A DNA stretch of 64,000 nt from Hydractinia symbiolongicarpus (GCF_029227915.1 NC_079884.1:13764001-13828000), one strand, 5' to 3'. Counted from the first letter of the stretch, positions 25,801-36,037 are shown. Translations and numbers: made by a program. Notes: generated by a model from the sequence alone, not told the origin.

Positions 25801-26342
25801 TAACTAGGATATTACCTTCTCTGTTTATGAGCAAAACTTTACCAGCTTTAGTCCTATTTTTTATTTTAATTCATTATTTTCAATGTTGTTATGTATGTGT
25901 TGTTTATATTTCTTGCTTGTGCATATGTGTGGCATGTTCATTGTTTCAATCCGAAATCAAAACATTGAGTCACACCACAACTCTTCTATACACATTCCCG
26001 TTCACATCATTAGCTAGCCTACACATGACATGGCATGAAAACTTGTCAGGCAATTACTACTGACTGACCAATTGCATTTTCAACTAAATCATTAAGGTGG
26101 GATCTTTGATTGATAAGAGTATTATACAGACATACACACGAAATAAAAAAATAAACTAATTCTTCAGAAAGAAAATTTAGCCTGCTTTTTGCACACCCAT
26201 CCTTGCTTTTTTTTGAAGCATATATTTCGTTTTAAAAAATCAAATTGATTACCTGGGTTAATCGAGCTTCAGCTTCTGCCCTAGCCTCAGGAGATGGCTC
26301 CAAAGTATGCTGAAATATACTAGTTATAAGTTGAGGATCCAT
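945..26342 (-). CDS. IPO7: Importin-7/8-like nuclear transport receptor (27 exons traced, C-terminus missing)
   Basis: Karyopherin-beta family receptor of the importin-7/8 type, which carries cargo such as ribosomal proteins and histones through the nuclear pore. Exons from 5' to 3': 26253-26342, 13758-13839, 12855-13005, 11484-11642, 10849-11005, 10677-10766, 10503-10597, 10108-10178, 9916-10018, 9432-9477, 8573-8672, 7929-8134, 7766-7855, 6560-6728, 6321-6481, 5533-5652, 5214-5280, 4992-5117, 4586-4597, 4402-4499, 4126-4218, 3679-3765, 3167-3300, 2304-2452, 1660-1704, 1509-1579, 945-1068. Codon phase is kept across every junction. They give about 965 residues; human IPO7 has about 1,040. 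Family-typical stretches include [13 protein letters not shown] (importin-beta N-terminal domain), [41 protein letters not shown] and [14 protein letters not shown]. The acidic segment near the C-terminus ([11 protein letters not shown]) is also present. The final exon was not found in 1-944 and probably lies beyond the window. Intron 1 hosts a whole gene on the other strand. Several donors are GTTNN rather than GTAAG or GTGAG. Confidence 0.93.
1788..1842. repeat. CAGA/CAAA microsatellite
   Basis: An imperfect tetranucleotide run of CAGA and CAAA units in the importin intron just 5' of exon 1660-1704. Confidence 0.85.
2111..2208 (-). mobile_element. Small repeat element, family copy A
   Basis: Read on the minus strand it starts TAGTCGTTA, continues GTGGAAAGATCCACGGGTTC and ends at GGACAGACAGAC. 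The same order of blocks occurs on the plus strand at 18206-18321. This is a dispersed non-coding family with an internal GTGGA..TCCAC hairpin. Confidence 0.6.
2917..3034. repeat. Three 39-bp tandem repeats
   Basis: Three imperfect copies of a unit containing GGTCATAAATGTTCCGCAAG and ending in TTGACT, starting near 2922, 2961 and 3000. They lie in the importin intron between exons 3167-3300 and 2304-2452. Confidence 0.8.
4586..4597 (-). other. IPO7: 12-nt microexon of the importin gene
   Basis: This 12-base segment is flanked by an AG acceptor and a GTAAG donor on the minus strand and adds four residues, giving [16 protein letters not shown]. Both neighbouring exons meet in the same phase. 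Joining 4992-5117 directly to 4402-4499 therefore also stays in frame ([12 protein letters not shown]), which is closer to the vertebrate spacing YFTDMMPLLHNY. It is therefore either a cassette microexon or a chance splice-site pair. Confidence 0.55.
13288..13400 (-). pseudogene. Relic duplicate of importin exon 3 (5' part)
   Basis: This stretch of intron 2 closely matches 12960-13066, which covers the acceptor, the start of exon 3 and the intron just before it. It keeps a pyrimidine tract, an AG acceptor and GTGAT..ATATTTAAAAAAT, but has one extra base near the acceptor and several substitutions. The conserved VIYLKNM reading is therefore lost. It looks like a short tandem duplication in which the second exon copy died. 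Confidence 0.65.
13467..13530 (+). mobile_element. tRNA-like SINE head fragment
   Basis: TAGTGGCATAGTGGTTA resembles a pol III A box and GTGGTTCAGTC about 40 bases later resembles a B box. It looks like a decayed tRNA-derived SINE inside importin intron 2. Called on box spacing only. Confidence 0.4.
14797..15005 (+). mobile_element. tRNA-like SINE
   Basis: AGCTTAGTGGTAGATC (A-box-like) is followed by GGTCTCTAGTTTAAATC (B-box-like, mutated) and a unique-looking body to about 15005. It lies in importin intron 1 just upstream of the CapA-like gene. Boundaries are approximate. Confidence 0.4.
15173..20465 (+). CDS. CapA/PGA_cap metallophosphatase-like protein with N-terminal helical region (nested gene)
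   Basis: Exons: 15173-15751, 15849-15875, 16112-16185, 16255-16574, 17368-17515, 17927-18082, 19069-19287, 19383-19498 and 20279-20465 (TAA). All phases agree and give about 607 residues plus an unfound first exon. The first traced exon opens with a hydrophobic stretch ending in EAQC, like a signal peptide lacking its initiator Met. About 200 charged, Gln/Glu/Lys-rich, probably helical residues follow, then a CapA-type domain from about residue 262. Domain landmarks are [34 protein letters not shown] and VGSHPNIEG. Bacterial CapA proteins, used in poly-gamma-glutamate capsule synthesis, normally read GD, NLE, ANNH and SHPH at these places, so several motif residues differ. A Cys-rich C-terminal tail follows. 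The substrate in animals is unknown. The gene lies entirely inside intron 1 of the importin gene, on the opposite strand. Confidence 0.8.
16728..16781. repeat. 17-bp tandem repeat
   Basis: About three copies of TGTATGAACAAGCATG with small variations, in the CapA-gene intron 16575-17367. Confidence 0.75.
18206..18321 (+). mobile_element. Small repeat element, family copy B
   Basis: TAGTCGTTA, then GTGGAAAAATCCACGGGTTT, then GACAGACAGACGGACAG, in the same order as the copy at 2111-2208 (opposite strand). It sits in the CapA-gene intron 18083-19068. Confidence 0.6.
18348..18536 (+). other. Orphan coding-like ORF inside a CapA-gene intron
   Basis: An uninterrupted 62-codon frame ends in TGA and has ordinary protein composition ([17 protein letters not shown], then [18 protein letters not shown]). 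It starts right after a small repeat element at 18206-18321. No family was recognised. The frame begins at GTG, so no ATG start is supported near its 5' edge. It may be a captured fragment, an alternative terminal exon or chance. Confidence 0.25.
20996..21867. mobile_element. 872-bp non-autonomous TIR element
   Basis: Perfect 15-bp terminal inverted repeats (CAGTCTTTTTCAGGA) lie at 20996-21010 and 21853-21867. The direct flanks read AAAATG on both sides, a candidate 6-bp target duplication. Subterminal TGCGAT motifs are mirrored. The interior is GC-richer than its surroundings and has no long ORF. Confidence 0.8.
22230..24280. repeat. Duplicated ~600-bp block plus dispersed 42-bp units
   Basis: The segments at about 22235-22930 and 23585-24200 are diverged direct copies. 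Shared runs include GTGGTTAAACAGAAGTTT, ACTGCGCAAAAA and several 35-40-bp sub-repeats with AACTTTCAAAACAAC. A unit ending GTCGTAACACCCTCCTCC recurs, with variation, near 20900, 22360, 22485, 23750 and 24245. No gene is seen in this part of the intron. Confidence 0.65.
24376..24922. repeat. 190-bp tandem array (about 2.9 copies)
   Basis: TGTAGAACAACT starts copies at 24376, 24566 and 24756, a constant 190-bp period. Copies are more than 90% alike by eye, so the array is probably young. A minus-strand reading through the last copy encodes nothing recognisable. Confidence 0.85.
25197..25409 (+). CDS. Possible alternative terminal exon of the CapA-like gene
   Basis: After a T-rich tract and TTTAG, an open frame of about 70 codons ends in TAA at 25407-25409. 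It is rich in Cys, His, Trp and Pro (for example [20 protein letters not shown]), which is unlike random AT-rich sequence. A donor GTTGGT at 20454-20459 inside the last exon would join to it in frame, but that exon also has its own stop at 20463-20465. It could be an alternative last exon or an unrelated fragment. Confidence 0.3.
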
Positions 26343-26384
26343 ATTTTTTATTTACTTTTTCTTCCAGATGAGTTACTGTCTCGC

Positions 26385-26458
26385 TTCCCGCGCCACCATT
26401 TCCTCAGGACGACCCGCACATGCACACACACACATAAGGGAATGACCACATTACGTCA
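26385..26458 (-). promoter_or_regulatory. Probable proximal promoter of the importin gene
   Basis: Within 120 bp upstream of the importin start codon lies a short GC-richer patch. It contains an E2F-like TTCCCGCGCC at 26385-26394 and a CRE/ATF-like TTACGTCA at 26451-26458, plus a short CA run. A TIR element begins immediately further upstream at about 26466. Site calls are by consensus only; the promoter role is inferred from position. Confidence 0.3.
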
Positions 26459-26465
26459 CTATCCT

Positions 26466-27402
26466 TCGGGATCGGTAGAACTGTTCTGCCCGGATAATGA
26501 ACATTGGCCTGATTAAGTACGGCAGCTTGCACCGGTTAAGAACAGGGCAGAAAATACAAAATCAGGGCAACATAATCAGGACAGGCCGGCTTATTACTCA
26601 AAAAATATTATTTGGAACTTATAAAAGGGACATATAATCAGGGCAGGCCAGTTTATATACGACAGTGTAATATTATTTCTCATTTATTATAGAACGAACA
26701 TAATCGGGGCAGGCCGACTTATGTATGACACAGTCAAATATTATTCGAGACATAGAACGAACGTAATCGGGGCCGACCGGCTTATGTATGGCATTTTTCT
26801 ATTATTTCTCACTTATAACGCACATAATCGGGGAAGGCCGACTTATGTATGACAGTCAAATATTATTCCAGACTTATAGAACAAATATAATCGGGGCCGA
26901 CCGCTTTTATATCATTCGTCATCACTTCTGACAAGCGAATAGCCCTGGTGGCAAAGTTGTTGTTGCTCTCAAATGAAACGAAATTTCGCGGCAAATACTA
27001 AATTTTGGGATTCGCAAGTTTAATAACTTTTCACCAAACTTAATTCCCGCAAAAAGAATAATTTAGGTTCCGTGAAATTTAGTTACTTCAAAGTATATTA
27101 TGCTGAAATGTATTTACTACAAGATTAGTTTTAAACTAAGAATTACGTCGAGACTTTTTTCTTCCGCCATCTCTAGTTTTTAGGGGTGTTCTATCTTCCA
27201 GAGAATGTTTAATTCACAAAAGTTCGAAGAAAATGCCAATCACGCCTGCCTGGCCAGTCATTATATCAGCGTTCATAATCCGGTCACCACTACATAACCA
27301 GTGCAAAAAAAACATAATCAGATCATGTGTACATAATCCGGCTGTCCCGGTTGTAAACAGGCCGTTTTCGCAATCTGGGCAGAACAGAACCGACCCGATT
27401 TC
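26466..27402. mobile_element. ~940-bp TIR element with internal minisatellite
   Basis: The left end 26466-26495 (TCGGGATCGGTAGAACTGTT and onward) is the imperfect reverse complement of 27373-27402, matching over about 27 bases around CTGTTCTGCCC. Internally, six units of about 63 bp carrying TAATCGGGGC.GGCCG..TTAT start near 26574, 26636, 26701, 26764, 26825 and 26888. The element begins about 124 bp upstream of the importin start codon. Confidence 0.65.
26574..26930. repeat. Six-copy 63-bp minisatellite
   Basis: Imperfect tandem copies, each with TAATCGGGGC, GGCCG and ATATTATT, inside the TIR element at 26466-27402. Confidence 0.75.
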
Positions 27403-27559
27403 ACACAAAAAAAATCACAACTAAACAAATAGCAAGTTTTGTTTGTTTGTTGCTCAATTCTTTTTACTCAAAGTAGTGATAGCAAGATATGGCATTAAGT
27501 TTTTTCCCTATTTTTTTTGTTTAATGTCTATTAGGGGAGCAGCAACATATATTCAAAGT

Positions 27560-27590
27560 AAAAAACACAAGCAGGGAGCTTGTGTTTTTT
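27560..27590. repeat. Perfect 12-bp hairpin
   Basis: AAAAAACACAAG (27560-27571) pairs with CTTGTGTTTTTT (27579-27590) around a 7-base loop. It could act as a transcription end hairpin or be the tip of a palindromic repeat. No adjacent gene is evident. Confidence 0.5.
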
Positions 27591-27690
27591 CATAAAAAAG
27601 TTACACAGGATATCTCACAAGTTCAACATAACAACACAGCAACAAGTAAACAACCTCTCCTGGGTTTTACAAAGAGAGGCTGTGCTGAGT

Positions 27691-27760
27691 TGTTTATTTA
27701 GTTCCTGTATGGTTCTGCTTTTGTGGAACTGTGTCTGTGACAAGTATTTATAAAACTTGT
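27691..27760. repeat. Dispersed repeat shared with 18891-18950
   Basis: TTCCTGTA..GGTTCTGCTTTTGTGGAACTGTGT followed by GACAAGTATTT also occurs, diverged, at 18891-18950. The stretch 27765-28640 around it shows no gene. A GATGATGGGAG..AGAAACGTC motif near 27985-28015 resembles sequences often found at the 3' ends of Penelope-like or related retroelements. Confidence 0.45.
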
Positions 27761-28641
27761 CTTTAAAGGCTAGCTAGCTACAGACGTCTTTTACTTTTAT
27801 ATCAGATTTGTGTGCATGCGCGGAAAAAATCAGAAAAATTGACAGGCAATGTTATGACTAGGTCCAAAAATGTTAATTACCGTAATTAACTGTAATTATC
27901 AGCTCGTTTCTGATTGGTTAATTTTTATGAATTTCGATCCTCTGTAATTATATAAATACATGCTCAACATCATTTTACTTTGCCCGATGATGGGAGAAGG
28001 ATCTCCAGAAACGTCGCCTACTAAGCTATCATGTTCAAGAAATGATATAAACTTTCCACAGTAATAAAAGATGCCTCTCTACCTAAAAATAAAGTTTGGA
28101 ATAGACTGATCCACAGCTTACCAACTGCGTTAATTTGCCTGGGGATTTTCATAAGAGGTCTGGGCATTATAAACAACACATGTCATGCTAAAACCCGTCT
28201 ATAGGGAAGATTTGTTTCAAATAATAAATTTAGGAAAATAATGGTTTGTAGTGTTTGGAAACTTTAACAAATAAAGGGCACTCTAGAGAAAAAAATTTTT
28301 TTTTTGAAAAATTGTTATTTTGGTAAGACAATACATAAGTATGTCAGAATTAACCTTTTACAGTTGTTAAAAATTTTCACTTATACCGTTACGGCATTTG
28401 GAAATATCTTTAATTTCAAATAATTTTCAAGGTCCTGTAAAGCCAAGAGGATTAGGTCCCAATAAATGAACATACGTGACATCGTGCAGAAAGTCCGTAA
28501 GCTCGCCAGCTCACCTTCTAAAAGTTTTGTTTACTTACTGTTTGCATTGTTGGTAAGATGTCTTGTAATTATGACTGGTAGGTCCTTTCATCAAATCTGG
28601 TAGGTCCTTCCATCAAAAAAAATTTTTAAAAAAAAAACAAA

Positions 28642-28941
28642 TAATAGAAACTGACAAGCGCTATGAAAAAGACATGTCTAACTAGATAAGTTTTTTATCA
28701 GTGTTTGTATTGGAAGTAGGTATAAATGTTCTTCTATTTAATGTTTTTACTGTCATTTACCACTTTCAATATGTGGGAATGAAATGAGGAGTTGGTGGAT
28801 AATATGACACCGAGATTTTTCAGTTCCTCACACTCTGTGATAATAGAAACTGACAAGTGCTATGAAAAAGACATGTCTAACTAGATAAGTTTTTTATCAG
28901 TGTTTGTATTGGAAATAGGTATAAATGTTCTTCTATTTAAT
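28642..28941. repeat. ~100-bp direct repeat pair, 200 bp apart
   Basis: 28642-28741 and 28841-28941 are nearly identical. Both run from TAATAGAAACTGACAAG through GACATGTCTAACTAGATAAG to AATGTTCTTCTATTTAAT. Confidence 0.85.
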
Positions 28942-29209
28942 ATCAAAATGTACAAAACATTATTTAGACCAGGCCCTGGAGGGGGTCAGGTACCACCCAA
29001 AAAGGAAAAAAATTTCTGTTAGCACCACGTTATATTCCTAAAAAATGTAAATTTGTCTCCTTAATTCTCCTTAATATCCTTACTTTTGTTCTCATTTTAT
29101 TAGTGGTCACCCTGACTATGCTTGTGATTTTTTTTCAAAAAAATTTAACAAATATGACAAAAATAAAAAAACTTAAATCGACTAATCAGTAATCATTCCC
29201 ATCATCGTT

Positions 29210-30560
29210 CTTAGTCACTTTCTGCGTTACTGTCACTTTCCATGTCACTGCCAAACTCTGATTCGTAATCGTTCTACTCCTCCAAAAGTTCTTCCCAATC
29301 CTCTGGGAATGCCTCGTCAAGCCAATGAATTTGACCCTCCGCTGTCCATCCATGTTCTTCTATATTTGGGAATTCAGTTTTACGATCAACAGCTCTCTTC
29401 CACAAGTATGCCACAGCATGTGCCCTTTTGCTATGTAACTTTAAAACTTGTTTGCAAAGTGGTAGTGTTGCGATTATTTTATTTTATTTTCTATGCTTTT
29501 TATGAAAGAGTTGCCATCATGCGTCATCTACACTTTTGAATTTTTGACTGTACAGCAAACAGACATATTCTTCCAGCTGCTTGAACAAGTCTTCTGATAA
29601 CTCTTCATCAGAACCAAGATCAGCAAACGATGCTTAAAACCTTTGATATTTTTCAAGAATTTTTCAACAGATTGCTTTTTCTTTTCAAAAAAAGGAAGAT
29701 AAATAATCATTGCCTGTAAAAGCATGCAATCAATCAATGCTAAACATCTTGATAACGATAAATCAATTGCTCCAAGGAAGATGTGTTTCCTGCTTTTTCC
29801 ACACCCACTGTCAACAATTACCCTATCTTTTTCATTGACTAAAAGTGATAGGCACAATATGACGATGTCTGTGTCGCCTGAGAGTGATTTGACAATGACA
29901 TGGTGTTTTCTGGGATTGATGTAAGTACTCCACAGCATGTGCCACAACTTTTGTATCAGCTTCTTCCTGTGTACTTAGCAACCTGTCAAACTCAAAAATT
30001 TCTGACAAAGCAACTAACTTGCATTCATCTTCTCTTGAAAGCACAAATGTGTTGCATTTAATGGCTTCTATGGCTTGCAGTGTCTGGAAAATGAGCTATA
30101 TAAGTCTTCTTGTTTTGTTTTCGCCACATGACAAAAACGTCAAAAATTCTCTTGGCACTTTGGATCTTGCTGATTTAATGACGATACTTTACGATGTACC
30201 TCTTTTTGCTCTCTTAGCATCTTTGATTGAGTTTGAAAAATAGCTGTCATCAACAATATCGACACAATCATATCCTCTTGGTAACAAAGATAAAACTTTC
30301 CAGGAAAAATCTTCATAGTTGACAGGAATGTCAGTCATTTTTCTTATCAGTGCTATAAAATCAACAATTAACGCCGTTTTGCTTTTTTCAAACACTCTCT
30401 GTTCTGTACTTCTTGAGAATATCTGTTTCTGGAGTTCGCTTTTGTTGGCCTTCCTCATTGATCCATCTGCTGTACACAAACTAAGCGGGACTTGTACTGT
30501 AAGGCAATGACGCAGTTTTGTTTCACGGATCATAAGAGCAGCTTTCCTAATATACATCAA
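29210..30560 (-). pseudogene. Degenerate transposon-associated protein (EEADT-type, nuclease-like)
   Basis: Fragments in shifting minus-strand frames match a protein family that is repeated many times in cnidarian and other invertebrate genomes. In order they are: 30189-30560 (N-terminal half), 29832-30044 with STQEEADTKVVAHAVEYL, 29730-29947 with VIVKSLSGDTDIVILCL and DSGCGKSRKHIFL, HAFTGNDYLPSFF near 29680-29735 in another frame, and a C-terminal part at 29270-29480 with RAHAVAYLWKRAV and EDWEELLEE before an acidic tail. Stops and frameshifts break it at several points. The family is usually taken as mobile-element encoded with a PIN/FEN-like nuclease fold; that assignment is from memory of the motifs. 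Confidence 0.7.
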
Positions 30561-30599
30561 ACATAGAACAAGTAACTATTTTTTTTAAGATTTAAAGGT

Positions 30600-32555
30600 A
30601 AAGTACATACAAAAAGCGATTTAAATGTAAACTATATAAGTTTAACATAAATGTTCCTGTGCTCGCTCAAACTTTTTGTACGATGTGACGTCATTATTTA
30701 CAATCGGGTCCAATCCTAAATGATATCCCACCTGTTTGTTTTTTTATGAGAAAAAAATTGAATATGCAAAGGCTAGTACAAATAAGGAAAATTAACTAAA
30801 GTCAGTTGTTTTTGATTTCTAATGCTTTTTTATGCTTAGAAAAAGTGATTTTTACTGAAGTTCTTCTAAAGGAATGTTAGAAAAAATCTTTGCCTAAAAA
30901 AGTTAGGAAATAATTTTTTCACAGTTAAATTTTTTTTTTGATGTTTCCACGGGCTTTTTCGACTAGTATTCAATAATTTCCTGAGCACGGACCAGTTGAA
31001 CATTGTATCAAAGGGTGCCATTAACTATATTTATTGTTGTACAGAATAAAGTGTAGGGCAATTTTACTGACCTGTTTATACAGTAGAAGGTACCAAAGAT
31101 TGGTTGTAAGAAAGGTATTAATGTGCAAGGCAGTGTACAAGAAATTGTAGTATGGAAGACAGATTTCTAGAAAGTTTCAACAAAGACTAAAGGTTAGAGG
31201 CTTAATTATTATAATGATGTCTAAAAATTCCTTAATTTGCTTTCTTTTTTAATAAATTCAGTTTTCTCACAGATATTAGGAAAACATATTTTGTTCAAAA
31301 TAACATAAGTAGGCAGGATAACTTTTCATTGCAAAGAGAAAAAACTCAGAGTTTTAATTAAGTCAATTCGCAAAAAATTGCTGACTGTAGAGAAGACAAC
31401 TTTGCAGCTGTGTTCTGGGAGAACTGTAGGTCACATGCCATTGATACCATGGTTATTTTGTTGCAATAACCGTTACAGAAATTTAGGTGATACAAACAAC
31501 ATTTGAAGAACAGGATTTGTAATTTAAACTTTTTTCATAAGAGTGGCAATTTCAATTGGGCATATCTCTTTTTGTGCATGACATTGAATTTGAAATTTGG
31601 TGACCTTTCGTAACTTTTATTATAGATTCTGAAACAAAAAATTTTTGTAAAAAATTTTAGTTTCTTGAAATTTCCCGCCCTTTTTGAAGGCATGGACTGT
31701 TTTTCTTGAATTTTGTTTTCAGCAAGTCAATATAAAACAGTTTTGTTGCATTTTTTTGTTCTAAAATAGTTTTAAATATGCTAGTGAATGTTTTTGTGTT
31801 ACCAAGGATACATACCACAACGTGTACATAATGCAGACCAGAATTTTGTATTATCAGGACCAGAACATTTTATTTTTCAGAAAAATTATATGGCGTCATT
31901 TCTGATCCCTATGGCATCATTTAATTTCTGTTACCTAAATGAGTTTGTACTAAGACATTCTACAATTGTGTCAAGTTTTATCACTCAAGCATAAGTGGTT
32001 CAGGATTTATGACCTGCAGGCACTTGGCACCACCTCCCCCCCAGGGTTACAAGGGCCAAAAAAACTTATTCTCTTCTTTTGATCTACAAACGTAAACTTT
32101 TTTAACCTAATTTTATGCCCCTAGTCATAAAAGCCCTTGAAAATGGTATAAGTTGGTTGGAAAAAAACATCAAATTATTTTTAATAATTACAAGGTAGTG
32201 TCCAATGAGTCCAGACTAGGCAAAATATAAATAAGAATTTTAATCTCTTATTTTCTATATTCTTTTTTCGTGTAAGAACTTGAAACTCAAGAGATGTGCT
32301 ATTTACCTTAGTGAAGTCACAGAGATATCATAGACTCGGTATCTCTGCATGGTGCACTAATTGGCTGCCTGCTTTGAACTGTGGTGTAGAGCTTTTTAGA
32401 CTCAAAAATCAAGATACCATAATTATTCGAATTAGCAGTAAAAATCTTTTAAGTTTAATTGGTGCTTATTTAGTATAAAAATCTTTTTAAGATTACTAAA
32501 AATGCATCTTTCATGAATTTTACAATAAAGATCAAAAAGCATGGATTCTAGAAAT
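30600..32555. other. Stretch with no recognised gene
   Basis: AT-rich, with short chance ORFs only. A small hairpin (CAGAGATA..TATCTCTG) lies at about 32310-32345. Confidence 0.5.
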
Positions 32556-32562
32556 TTTCTCA

Positions 32563-32720
32563 GTAAGGTGCAAAGTGCTTGTACATCTTGACCTTAAAGT
32601 GCTGAATAGTTTTACTACAATAAATGACATTGCAGCCACCACACTTAACTAGTAAACAAGGCCAAAGCGAAAGTGTACCTTTATATATTTTGTCAAATTT
32701 CCACTCAAAGCTGCTACTTA
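32563..32720 (-). pseudogene. GIY-YIG-like relic of a Penelope-type retroelement
   Basis: The minus-strand frame reads KCGGCNVIYCSKTIQHFKVK and ends at a stop. It resembles the region around the GIY-YIG endonuclease of Penelope-like elements (typically C..CNATYVGKT.RHFKVR..EH), but the second motif Gly is replaced. Only this fragment is left. Confidence 0.45.
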
Positions 32721-33165
32721 AGCAATTTATTGCATTAAAATAATAAATTTTCACGTATTTAGGTATGCATAAAACTTGATGTGTGTGGAATATTTCTTTT
32801 GAAAGGCATACAATGAAAAAAATAAATATGATATTTAAAGTATAGTATATTTCCCCAGCCGAACTTAATCCTAAAATTAAATATAATTGTGAATTCATGT
32901 TAGTTACCGTATTGCCCTTGATGAGATTAAATATGCATTAATCTAAGTTTCATCAAAATTAAACGTGCAAAACAAGATGCAAGAAATTTAAACTGGCACA
33001 AAATTTCATGAATAAATGCATACATAAAATGATGTATATTTGAAAACTGTTTTGCAAAATATTTATTCCTACTTCCTAGAAGTGTTAGCCCGCTTTACAG
33101 TAATAGTAAGTAGAATATTCAAACATAAGACCTACGCAATTTTTTTTTTCCTATCAATGGTTTAG

Positions 33166-33355
33166 GTAAATGTATGTTGCATCTGCTAACGACAAACAAC
33201 TATAGTGGAAGAGCTCTGTATATCCTTGACTTACAACCCTGGGCTTCAACCCACGAGACTCGTTTCAGTGTTGACTTTATCAAAGAAAAAGATACTCTTG
33301 GTAACCTAATGGTGTTGAAACTTTCACCACCAATTTTTTACCACCCACAAAATTA
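33166..33355 (+). other. Possible terminal exon of an unknown gene
   Basis: Following a T-rich tract and TTTAG is an open frame of about 62 codons ending in TAA, with protein-like content (YILDLQPWASTHETRFSVDF). The next 2 kb are T-rich and UTR-like. No upstream exons and no family were recognised, so this is weak. Confidence 0.2.
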
Positions 33356-33359
33356 AATT

Positions 33360-36037
33360 CCATCGATTTTTTTCTGTGGAATTTTACAGTACTCTAAGAA
33401 AGGGAAAAACTTCACTTATTCAAACTTTTTTTTCCCAGTTATGATTTTATAATACACAGTTCATATAGAAAGCAGGACTTATCAAAGATTGTTGTATTGT
33501 GACAAGGTTATTGTAAAACTGTATGACACAAATTGATTAAATGTCATTTAAATGTCTTATCTGTCAGTCACGAAATATTTGTTTGCTCAAAAGAGTTTGG
33601 GTGAGTGGCTTATAGTACTAATAATGTGAATGCTGAGCATCTGTTTTTTGTTTTGTAAAGAAAGATAAGTTTGTTCATGGGAAAATTTTATTTTTTATAC
33701 AATATCATTGTCTGTGTGGATGTGATATGATAAACGTTTTTTTTGTATTGATTGAAGTCATTAAGAATTTTTTTTAATGTTCTGTAATTGACTTCTAATT
33801 GTTGCAAGACAGAAACTCATTATAACTGTGAAAATTCTTAATTAAAAAAATAGTTTGTGTTGCAATATTAGACGGAATGAGGACATAACAGTACAGTGAC
33901 ATAGATTTTTATTGGCTTACAACCTTATCTCTGAATCTATCTTTTAAAAAAACAAAAACGTATAACCTTTCAAAATCATCGCTAAGCTTCAGGTAATCAC
34001 ATTGTTTTTATTGATTATAGTTCCTCTCAACAATTGTCGTTTTAATTTTTTTTTAAAAAAGAAAAGCATTGTTTGTGTCAACATGTGATAGTTGCTATAT
34101 TAATTTATACCAATGTGGAATACAAAGATATTGGGCTGTGTCATTTAATGTTTGACCATTTTGATAGCATCAGTAGCGTTTGGATAATAACCTTTAGACT
34201 GGTGTCGAGCTGGTATTTGGTAAGAGCACATATATTCATATATGTATAATATAATATAATATAATATCAGAAATTAATTTGTTTAAATATGATATGTTTG
34301 TTTAGGTTGTATGTTATGTAGGCAAAGATTTCATATTTTCATTAAGTTTGTCTTGTTATTTGATTTTTTAACAAAGGAAGGGTTTGTTTACAAAATCCAG
34401 GATTAAACTAACTCTTTTGTTTTTTTTAGTTGGTTATTTATAAGATGTAGTCTGCATATTTTATTTACTATTGTATATTTTTATTGTGAACGATATCGTA
34501 ATGTCTGTACTTAACGGTCGTTTAGACGCACCATGTTTGGTGTAAAAAATGTAAATATAAAAGAGATCAGACATTCATCCTCTTATTTATTGTGGAAGGA
34601 TCATGTTTTAATAATTCGTTCTCATTTCATATATATTTTATTAATGTTTCATTGTTTATTTTGATTAGTCATGTCTACTGTTTCTAATGTACACAATTTC
34701 TCTTCAATTTTTTTTTCCAAATACGAGAATTATGCATATGGAACACAATGTTCATCTTTAATTATATTTTCGCGATATGAGATTCTACGCGTGGAAGTTA
34801 TTGTGTAGAAAAATTATATTTTGGTGAAATCTAAATTTTAAAAATGTTGGTAATTCGATGCAATGATTTCTTTCACATCTGTGTCTGCAATGTTTGATGG
34901 ACTTGTTTTATAAAATGGTGGGTAGTGGAATATGACAATAAAGTGATGTATATAAAATACTATTAACAAATTATATATGTATATTATTACAATGATATAA
35001 ACAAAAATGTATAGTTATGAACTGCTGGTGGTATTGTACACGTTTTTTTTTTCACATAAAGATAACAATTCAATGACTGTAGTTGAATAAAACATTAGGA
35101 TGCTGTTCAATGGAAATAGTTGACATTCTAAGGGGATTTCACAGGGTGTTATAATTGTGGAAAACTGTGATATAATCCATAGAGGTAGGATTGCATGATC
35201 TCTCTATTAGTTTTGTATCTTGAATATTTGCTTGTGTTAAAATATTGCATGGGACTTTATCACATGCTTTTTAAATAACTTTTCATACGTCTAAGTTTTT
35301 ACCAACCTAGTTTTTAGCTTACCAGAATGATAGAACGGAAGATTACAAGCAAAGAGGATATTATTGTCGTTGAAATTATTTTGATTTATCACGTACAAAA
35401 ATATGCTCCTGTTTTGTTTTTGGTTGAAGTTTTATTTTTATTATTTTTTATATATATATTTTTTCCTTTTTCGCTATATACTGTCTGTTAGGCAGGTTAA
35501 AACGTTCCTGCTTATTCTATGCCTACACCAGGTCGACATATCAAAAGCATATATAAACTGTTTCTAGTTTATTCTATTAGGAGGCATCTACGTAAGACTT
35601 CATGATATTTTTTATATGATTTTATATTTTATTGTTTGTTTTCTGCAAGTTTACTGATGTTAACTAAACACTGGCATTTCGAACAATTTTTTTGTTTTTG
35701 TATTGATATATATTTATTTATTTATTTTACAAACTTTTTTTGTATAAAATCTGTTTAAACAAAAACGTCCGTGATCTTAAGTAAATCACAGGCTAGTATC
35801 ATGGAGTTGTTGTTCTTTTTTGAAGTGTTTTTATTGACAAAAAAACTGTGTATTGTTCGTGTTGCTTCTATGTTTGTTTTATGTGGTTGCCATCATGTAA
35901 GAAAAAAGAAGTTATTTACGATGTTAAGCGTATCAAATGTAAAAGTTGCACAAGCATTTTTATGGTGATTTTCATAGAGTTTCTTTAAAATAACATCTTT
36001 TATTTTCAAAGGAAGTATATATTTAATTTTTACATAA
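33360..36037. other. T-rich non-coding stretch upstream of the LIM gene
   Basis: No supported gene. It contains a TATAA microsatellite near 34236-34266 and many poly-T runs. It may include a long 3' UTR of a plus-strand transcript and the promoter of the LIM-domain gene. Confidence 0.45.
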
